From the NCBI GenBank assembly GCA_037893245.1, contig JBAIAA010000352.1, forward strand, positions 1,550,001-1,614,000: DNA of 64,000 nucleotides. The letters are read 5' to 3'. The stretch comes from Crossaster papposus. Lineage: Eukaryota > Echinodermata > Asteroidea > Velatida > Solasteridae. A program made the position numbers and the translations under genes. Below, piece after piece: positions 51,606-61,600 of the stretch (position 1 is its first letter; each line of letters opens with the position of its first letter). A model generated the notes under the pieces. That model saw only the letters and a list, made by a program, of their open reading frames with translations. It made no database searches and was not told the DNA's origin.

Positions 51606-52617
51606 ACTGTACTGTAATTACATCAAAGGAAATGGCTGAGGAAAACGCCAGTACATGTACCAACAAATAATGGGGCGCGGCGCGCAGCGCCGGCCGCGCC
51701 TGATGATTAGCGCTGGTAGCGTTTTTCTGAGCTATACCCTATGCAAAATCCAGGGACCCCCCGCACAGAAAAGGACAAAAAAAGACTGTGAACAAAAACA
51801 ACTGGGTACAATGATGCTACAGTATGTGCACTGCAGTAGGCAGATTATTGACGGCACCGTATATCGCCGCACTGTGAACTATAGAGCCTGTCCATTCTCT
51901 GACAAGAATTATGTTTCAGTATTTTTGGTCGACACCGTACGGTAATACAGTATAAGATAACATCATACATTGTGTCCAATACTATATCATTGTTTTGGAA
52001 ATGGCAAAGTGCCGACCATGCGCAATAGCGCACCTGTGACCGGTCACGTGAGAGGGTTTAACCAATAATATTGTGAAAATCGGACTCTTTTCCCTACATG
52101 TATTTTGTAATCAGGGGAAAAGAGTCAAATTTTCACGGGAGTCTGATATTCATATCACAGTGAAACCTCAACCGAAACATGGCCGCGCGAAGCCTTACAT
52201 TTTTGAAACGCTAATCCCTGAAAATATGTGTGTGGGGTGCTTTGTTTGTAGGAACTTTACGATTTTAGAAATTTTTTATCACTACTATTGAAAGTTAATT
52301 GTGCTTTTGAAACCCAATTTATCTGTTCTATTTTGTTAACATAATGTCCTGACATTGTATATAAAAGAAAAAGATAAAAAACATTAATTTTGTGAGACAA
52401 AGTCCGGGGGCTACCTCAGTTTCACAAAATGGGCACGTTTTGCTTTTTGTCAGAGCTTTTGTTTATGAATAGCGCCACCAAGAGTCAGGCTAGTTACATA
52501 GTACAGTATTTCTTTTGCAGTGTGTGTGAACTGAATGACTAATTTTTAATCATAAATTACTCACTGAAACTGCAGCCCAATTCCCCCCATTCCGTTGAGA
52601 AACTCTACAGAGTCAAC

Positions 52618-52681
52618 ATGGCAGGAAGCGGTGCTGCAAAATGTGGATTTATTCTCCTGGATACTTTGGCTTTGGTGCTTG
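52618..52681 (+). CDS. PLPP: PLPP exon 1 with start codon
   Basis: ATG in context GTCAACATGG, donor GTAAAT. It encodes MAGSGAAKCGFILLDTLALV, the start of TM1. No upstream in-frame alternative is supported. Confidence 0.8.
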
Positions 52682-55600
52682 GTAAATAATTAATAATTTT
52701 CTTGTTAAACTTTAAAGTTTAACTTTAAGTTGTTGTTTCAAAGTCAAACCGTACCGAGGCGAGGTACCGGTGTACCATGGAGGAATAAGCCAGTCTTATT
52801 CCTCCATGGGTGTACGGAGCTATATATCAAAGGATACACCATTTGCAAATATCAAAAATTTTAACTACCGAATTATCAAGAAATATCTTACTTTTTTAAA
52901 ACTAAGTAAATAATGATTCTAGGCATCCAGCAAAATGATTGCGTTAGATATCCATAAATTTTTACGAAAAATCGAATTGATTTGAAGAAAAACAATAATT
53001 CACGATTGCCGGACGTTAACCGCGAAATAAACAAGAACAACATAAGAACTACTGCCAGACTCCGGTTGAAAACAAACGCCGTTTGTTCTTGCTTAACTCA
53101 GCATCAATGATTGTAAAACTTCGGACAGGTCAGTTACACGATATTTACTACAAAATATAATCCCCCATTCATAAATTCAAACAATGGTGTATCCTACCTT
53201 TAATATAACGCACACGTGCATGTCATTACATTAGCCTAGCAAGTTGAAAATTTTAGTTCTTAAAAGCTTATCATACATGTATATAAGATAAGAACGAAAT
53301 TGACGACATTACCTGGGCCCAATTTCATAGAGCTGCTAAGCAAAAACATTTGCTTAGCACAAAAAGTCTTGCTCATTAAAAACAGGTTACTAGCCAAAAT
53401 TATACATGTTTTTCATGCTAAGCAAGAAAACAGCTGATTATCAATCCAGAACAATAAAGATCAGGTAAAAATTTGGTCTGTAACCTTGTTTTTGCCAAGG
53501 ACAAATTGTCATGCTAAGCAAATTGTTGTGCTTAGCAGCTCTATGAAATTGGCCCCTGTGGTCATCTCTAAATTCACCCTTTGCGAGAAAGCAATCACTC
53601 ACCACATAACCATGAAAACTGGTTTAGGCATGGCAGAAATCGATCCTATTCCTACACCCAACAAAGATCCTGTCAAAATTCAGATACGATCAAGTACTTA
53701 AAGCAGAAGGTTTTCTTCTGAGTTTCTGTGGTCTACAGCTGTGCATTGAAACAGCCAACTGACTTGTGCACAAAACATTGCCAGTTAGGCCGTGTCCGAA
53801 ACGAGTGTCTAGAGCTACGGTCTACTTCTACAGCTACGTCTACGTAGGCGCTAAGGCAAATAGAATTCGGACGTGGCTATGGTAGAGCCTACGGCTAGTT
53901 ATTGCGCCCCCAAGCGATGCTTGAATTAGTGTTTGCAAAATTACGACGTAAGAATGTACAACCATTATCGTCTGCTAGATGTTACGCAATGTTTGTTTAC
54001 AGCCAGTCCAAATACCTGATGAAATTGACGTATTTGTCAATCTGTTGGTTTCAATTCAATGCACTATTATTGAAAAATAAACAAAAATTTGCTCCAAAAT
54101 TAACGTTAGTGCTGCCGCCATTTTGTTTTGCCGGACCAAGACAACTTCTTTTACGGCTAGATTTTTGTGACGTTGTAGCCGTAGCTGTAGCTCTAGACGG
54201 CATTTCGGACAGCGCTACAAAATGGCCGCCGTAGACAATAGACCTAGCCGTAGCTCTAGACACCCGTTTCGGACACGGCCTCAAGTTCAACGCACTTCCA
54301 GACTAAAATCTACAGCACCTGACTACAGTTTGACCTGGGGCCAATTTCATAAAGCTGCTTATTAAAGCATACAAATTGCTTAAACACACAACATTCTTGC
54401 TTAGTAAAACCAGCGTACCAGCCACAACTTCATGTGATGTATATTGTATGTGATTGGTACTTAGCTGTTGTTAGCTTAGCATAACAATTGCATGACAATT
54501 TGGTTCCTTACCTGATTTATTAAGCAAGGGTTTCTGTGCTTAATAAGCAACATTTTGTGCTTAGCAGCTCTATGATATTGGCCCCTGACAGTAACAATGC
54601 TTTGCAAATACAGCGCTACAATGCGCATGCCCGGTTTATGTATCGGGTTCTCGACGGCTGTTTGGTGATGAACTGACAGGAATAGGTAGTCGCTATAGGA
54701 AATGCAGGAGGTTGTTTGTTTTTATTCTTCCATGTTGTATCTCATTCTTGTCAATAGTATTTGCATTATATTACCAAAACAAATTCATATTTCCAAAGAT
54801 TTTTCGTAATGGATTGCCATTATGGGGTTGCCGAGGCGAGGAGCAAAATGATATTTTTTTTATTTTCTCCCTCTCACTGGATTATACGCATGAATGCACA
54901 ACAGCCTTTGTCCAGCAGCTGCAGTGCACAATGGACCAGAGCATGCAGCTGCCTCACAGGCTGAATGTAGGATAACAGGATTTTGTATGTCGAGTGCTGT
55001 GGCCTAGTTGTCTGGAGCATTGAATTTGCCATATGTGGGTAAAGATGCATGTTGTGGGTTCGAGTTCGGCCTGGGACTATGGTGCGTGTGCCCTTGGGCA
55101 AGGCACTCTGTCACTTTACATGTATTGCTTCTTCAAATGTATGAGTAAATATGACCCAGCCTGAGTAAATGAGACACTTTGCGGCAAAAATAAAAATTGA
55201 GATTTTGATTTCATCATTTAAAGCTTGTTTAGCTTTAAATGATGAAATCAAAATCTCAATTTTCATTTTTGCCGCAAAGTGTCTCATTTACTCGTGCTGG
55301 GTCACATATGTGGGTAAAGATGCAGGTTGTGGGGTTCGAGTCCGGCCATGGACTATGGTGCGTGTGCCCTTTGGCAAGGCACTTTGTCACTCATTGCTTC
55401 TTCCAACGTATGAGTAAATGGGTACCTGTGAGGGCAGAGATGGTTAATGTGGTTGTTATTAGCTGCTTTGCGCCCAAATGGCAGCATTGAGCTGTATACT
55501 CCCCAGGGAGCTGAGATGGTATTTGGAAATTGGAATGTGTCGTGGGCCCAATGAGCAGCAGCCGATTTCACGAAAAGTGCGTAGCTTGCACCATTTTCTT

Positions 55601-58600
55601 ACGGAGCATTTCACGAAACTTGGCGTAGCTGTGCAACGTTTTAAACAGCGTTTACGACGACTGTTCGCGTATATTTGTGTTCTTTCACGAAATCTTCATT
55701 GTATCATCTTCGCCCACCATTTTAAAAATAGTTTTGTCCGACTTTCCGCGAAATCGTGTGGCAACATTAACAATTCTGTCACGGGAAAAATAGTGATTCC
55801 TTTACTTCAATCATGAAACTGTGAGTGTCTTAATACGTTGAGCAATGACGGGCTCCACGTCAATTACGATTTGCTGGTAAAGGTCCTTTTCAGTCGATAC
55901 GCCATATCTTACGCCACCTAAATTGACTGCGCAAGCTACGCCATAATTTGTTGCATAAGCCGTGGACTTACGCACTGTCAAACTTTCGTGAAACTGTCGT
56001 AAGCGAATTGTTGCGCAGCAAACAAAAGTGGCGCAGCTTATAGAATTACCTTTTATTATGAGATTTTGTTTCCCCTACAGTTGCAGTACCAGCAATATTA
56101 TTCCGTATCCCAGGTCTGAAACTACCCATCTACCAGCGAGGTTTTTTCTGTAATGACGAGAGTCTATCCTATCCCTACAAGGATTCTACAGTCTCCTCGT
56201 CTGTGCTGTATTCAGTGGGCATAGGACTTCCCCTCGTATTGGTAGGTGTTGGCCGGATCACCGCTATACTATCAAGTGGGTCCACAAAGCAGGGTTGTAG
56301 TCGAGTCCCTGCAAGTCCGTTCACAAGTCCTTTTGTGAAGCCAGTCACAAGTCCCCTCGTAAAGGCAATCACAAGTAACTGGATGAACAATGACAAAGGA
56401 ATGCCTTTGTCAAAGCTGATTTGAATAGCTTGCGATTTGAATTGGAACTGAAGGACTTGCAGGGACTTGCAGGGACTTGCAGGGACTTGTGATGGACTCG
56501 ACTACATCCCTGCCACAAAGTACAAATCACTATGTGGACCTGTGAACAAAAGATGTCCACACAGTGCAGGAATTCTAGACATTATGTGGACTCTACAGAG
56601 GTCCACACAGTGTATTCCACTTTCTGGAAAGCAGGTTTAGAGGTAGATCGAACCCGCCTCGGATTGAGTTTCGTAAAAAAAATAATCCCGCGCCTCGGCT
56701 TGGTGATGTTAAAATAATCCCGGCGCGAACTGGTTTTAAAATAGATGACGGATAAGGGTCTTTCCATAAATAAGGGGGCCAAAGCGTGACATGGCGTTAT
56801 TTCTCAAAATGTAATTTACTTTCTATATTCTTTGCATGTTCGTATGGTGGGGATAGCTCATACGTTTAATGTATAACTTCAATTTCTCGAATCAGATTTT
56901 TTGTTTTCATATACGATCCAAAACTATCCATCACACTGTAATGGAGACACCGGTGTCTCAGTTACAGTGTGAAGTGTGAAACTTGTGACTTGTTTTGCCA
57001 TAAATTAGTAGGTTTTCATTAAAAATTTAAATTTCAAAGGGTAATATGTAAACATCATTGGTATACTGTAATTCAGCTATTTTCAATGAAAACCTTCAAA
57101 CGTTGGCCAAGCAGTAAAGGCCGACAGTTTTACGCGTAACCGTGACACTGGTGTCTTTGTTACACCGTGACTCAAAAAGTCCTGTCTCTCTTATTATGCA
57201 TCATAAATGTCTGAATCGAGCAAAGTGCATAGTAATACATGCTACATGTGTATGTATGACTTTTTGAGTCACGGTGTAACAAAGACACCAGTGTCACGGT
57301 TACGCGTAAAACTGTCGGCCTTTACTGCTTGGCCAACGTTTGAAGGTTTTCATTGAAAATAGCTGAATTACAGTATACCAATGATGTTTACATATTACCC
57401 TTTGAAATTTAAATTTTCAATGAAAACCTACTAATTTATGGCAAAACAAGTCACAAGTTTCACACTTCACACTGTAACTGAGACACCGGTGTCTCCATTA
57501 CAGTGTGATGGATAGTTTTGGATCGTATATGAAAACAAAAAATCTGATTCGAGAAATTGAAGTTATACATTAAACGTATGAGCTATCCCCACCATACGAA
57601 CATGCAAAGAATATAGAAAGTAAATTACATTTTGAGAAATAACACCATGTCACGCTTTGGCCCCCTTATTTATGGAAAGACCCATAAACACGTCACAAGC
57701 AAGGCTGGGTGTGCTACCCACAGATGCTGAAAAACCGCATTGAATCAAAGGTTCGTGAAAAACTATCCCGTGCCTAGTGTCCGGTTCAGTGTCAAAATAA
57801 TCTTGGCGCAAACTGGTTAAAACAAATTTGTACTTTAATCATCCTGTTTAAGGTCTTTGGACGCGTGCCACTATGGGTGACCTTTTAGGCTCTGTTGATA
57901 ATATTCTGTCAATTTAGAGCTATAATTTTTACTTGATTTTGCAATGTTCACACTTTACATTAACGGAACAAATTTTTTTTTGGTTCAGTTTTGTTCTGCG
58001 CGTATTTTTTTTGGGGAGGGGGATTGGAAGTTGATTGAAATAAACAGGTTATTTGAGGAAAACAAAATAATTGAAAAACAGGAAGAAAGAGATTTGCTGG
58101 CTCAATAGTGCAGCATACAGATTTATAGTATAGGATCTAATTATAGATTCTAAACTCTCCACCCCTTGATACGTGTAAGTAGGGTTTATTAAGCCGTGTT
58201 TCCGACAGGATATGTGACCTGCTCCCACAAAACCAGCTATAAGTGACTTTTTTGAAAAGTGAGATATTGTTATTTCCATTTTACACATCTTCAGCTTTCA
58301 TTTGGTACCAAAACCACCTTTATACCATACATACTTCTAATTTTATGAGGATATTAAAGGGTAACTGAAATTCAAAACTTTAATATGTCGAAATATACGC
58401 TTTAATAACGCTGAATACTTAACAACTGCAAAAACTTCTTATTTGTTTAGGTTTGCTCATTAATCGTGACCCTAAAATGAAAAGCAATATGCGCCGTGCC
58501 CCGCCCACAAAAGATGACGTCACGGTAAGAATATAGCGTGGCTATACCAGACTAAGCCTAGCCTTGAATACAAGACTGCACTGTATCCGCAACTTGGGAT

Positions 58601-61600
58601 CATCGTTTGTCATAACACCAAACGTGTACATAGCACGCAATGCATTATTATAGAGAACCAGCTGAGTATACATAATAATTCATTGCGGGCTATGTACACG
58701 TTTAGTGTTGTGGCAAACGATGATCCCACGTTGCGGATACAGCATAGCCTTGTACAGCCACGCTCTATTCTTACCGTGACGTCATCTTTTGTGGGCGGGG
58801 CACGGCGCATGTTGCTTTTCATTTTAGGGTCACGATTAATGAGTATTCAGCATTATTAAAGCGTATATTTCGCCATATTAAAGTTTTGAATTTCAAGTAC
58901 CTTTAAGACTGCGTGTACACGCGATTCTATGGAAATCAAATGTGACCCAGCACGAGTAAATGAGACACTTTGAGGCAAAAATGAAAATTGAGATTTTGAT
59001 TTCATCATTTAAAGCTTGTGCAGCTTTTGATGAAATCAAAATCTCAATTTTCATTTTTGCCTCAAAGTGTCTCATTTACTCGTGCTGGGTCACAAATAAT
59101 GAGTAAGGTTTCAAAACACCATAGTAACCAGTACATTAGACAAATTAAATCAACATCAAATTTGTTACAGCGTCTTATCATGACATATCTATCATTTCCT
59201 GTTGATTAATTTTTTTATTTAATTATAGAGCTGTATTTTGAAATAGCCTGTGTGACTTATGTCGGGTTTCGTGGGAGCGGGTCACACATACATTGAAAAA
59301 TAGAATGTCAATAAAATGCTGAATAATGTGATGCACAATACACATCTAGCTGCCGAGTGCCAACGTTTCATGGAAACCAAACCCTCAAACCCGAACCCTC
59401 CTCAATCTTCCAAAAAAAAAAGAGCGTTTTTTTTTAGGATTGAAGTAGAATGGCAACAAAAAGTATCGGTTGATTTTTCAGGGTACCATACATTGGGTCG
59501 GGCTTGTGCAATGTAATCTGTACCCAGCATTGTTTATGTTTAGTCGCCCATATTAAATGGAATCCTGCCTTATGCTCGTTATTTATATTGCCTATATAAT
59601 TATATGTCATTGGCAATGTCTCAACCCATAGCAGCGATTGGTGGAGGATTTTTGAAGGTTTGAGGAAATGGTTATTGGTCACCAATGTATTTAAAGGGTG
59701 GGAATGGGATGATTTTGCAGGCGGGCATAGAGGTTTGTATTTACCTCTGACATTTGCTGGCATTTATTGTGTAAAACTTGTCTCATTTGAAATCCCAGTT
59801 ACGATCAAACTTGGGTCATGTATGCAATATTGTAACCTTTATAATTATAATGGTCATGTCAAAGGTCAAGTACTGAGGTCAAAACTAATTTTTGAGGTCA
59901 AGTTGTAAAATAAGGTAATCGCAAAAGTGTAGGCGAGACACGTGGTTTGAGAACCATCCTTGTTTTTGTTTATTTGCAGATCCTCTTGACTGAGGTGACC
60001 ATCTTTGCTTACCGTCGTCGTCAGGATACGGAGTACCTCCCCCAGGGCAGCTTCAATCGCTGCTGCTGTGACGTAGTCATACCCCCTCTTCTCTACCAGC
60101 TCCTCAAGTATGTCGCCCAGTTCCTCTTCGGCTTCTGCGTGACCCTGGCCGTCTACGACATCTCCAAGAATGTGATTGGCCGGCTCCGGCCGCACTTCTT
60201 CGAGATCTGCCAGCCCAACTTGGACAGCTTCAACTGCACGGCGGGGATGCGACCGCTGTACGTGGAGGACTACGAGTGCACGGGAGATGACGCGCACAGG
60301 ATCGAGGAATCACAGTAAGGTTTTTATTGTATATAATTGTGTTTTATTGTGTTCAACTGTTACTTGAAATTTGCTTGCGGTGCAATATGAAACAAGATAT
60401 GGGACGGAGAGAACCCCCCTCCTACTTGCGACTGTTGTGGTTCCTCAGGAATTCTTTTTAGGCTTTTTAGGGGGGTACATTGTAACAATAGTCTAGAGAG
60501 TGTATAGTTATGGTGGACTAAGGAGGAATCTGCCGGTCCTATATCTTGCTGGGCTTTCGACCTAGGCTTTCGAGACTAAGGCTTTCGAGACCAAGGCTTT
60601 CGAGACCAAGGCTTTCGAGACCAAGGCTTTCGAGACCAAGGCTTTCGAGACCAAGGCTTTCGACCTAGGCTTTCGAGACCAAGGCTGAGACCTAGACTTT
60701 CGAGACCAAGGCTGAGACCTAGGCTTTCGAGACCAAGGCTGAGACCAAGGCTTTCGACCTAGGCTTTCGAGACCAAGGCTGAGACCTAGGCTTTCGAGAC
60801 CAAGGCTGAGACCTAGGCTTTCGAGACCAAGGCTTTCGAGACCAAGGCTGAGATCTAAGCTTTCGAGACCAAGGCTGAGATCAGGCTTTCGAGACCAAGG
60901 CTGAGACCTAGGCTTTCGAGACCAAGGCTTTCAACCTAGGCTTTCGAGACCAAGGCTTTCAACCTAGGCTTTCGAGACCAAGGCTGAGACCTAGGCTTTC
61001 GAGACCAAGGCTGAGACCTAGGCTTTCGAGACCAAGGCTGAGACCTAGGCTTTCGAGACCAAGGCTTTCGACCTAGGCTTTCGAGACCAAGGCTGAGACC
61101 TAGGCTTTCGAGACCAAGGCTTTCGAGACCAAGGCTAAGACCTAGGCTTTCGAGACCAAGGCTGAGACCTAGGCTTTCGAGACCAAGGCTTTCGACTAGG
61201 CTTTCGAGACCAAGGCTGAGACCTAGGCTTTCGAGACCAAGGCTTTCAAGACCAAGGCTTTCAAGACCAAGGCTGAGATCTAGGCTTTCGAGACCAAGGC
61301 TAAGACCTAGGCTTTCGAGACCTAGGCTGAGACCTAGGCTTTCGAGACCAAGGCTAAGACCTAGGCTTTCGAGACAAAGGCTGAGACCTAGGCTCTCGAA
61401 ACCGAGACCAACACTCTCGAGACCGAGACCAACACTTCTGTACATGTTTATGCTTTCATAAATGTTGATAAAGCCTGAATGCAGTGACCCTTAGGTGAAA
61501 AGACAATTCGTCATTGGATTGCCGAGGTCAAAGGTCACATAGGGGCCATTAGAGGTCGTCGTTTAAACATGCACACTCGCGACCCGAGAATCACTTGTGT

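Larger units (their letters stand above)
58212..59287. mobile_element. GTGACCTGCTCC-end element holding two nested palindromes
   Basis: The left end TATGTGACCTGCTCCCACAA and the right end TTCGTGGGAGCGGGTCACACA are inverted. Inside are a TTAA-bounded palindrome (58354-58916) and a GTGACCCAGC fold-back (58940-59094). Confidence 0.82.

Noticed and set aside
56300-56520. CRISPR-like direct repeats
   Set aside because: AGTCCCTGCA units are adjacent without unique spacers and belong to a transposable element with inverted ends in a eukaryotic genome.
60936-61445. 169-residue minus-strand frame of LGLSLGLESL repeats
   Set aside because: It is the translation of the 27-bp-type minisatellite; it has no start context, no flanking exons and no non-repetitive part.
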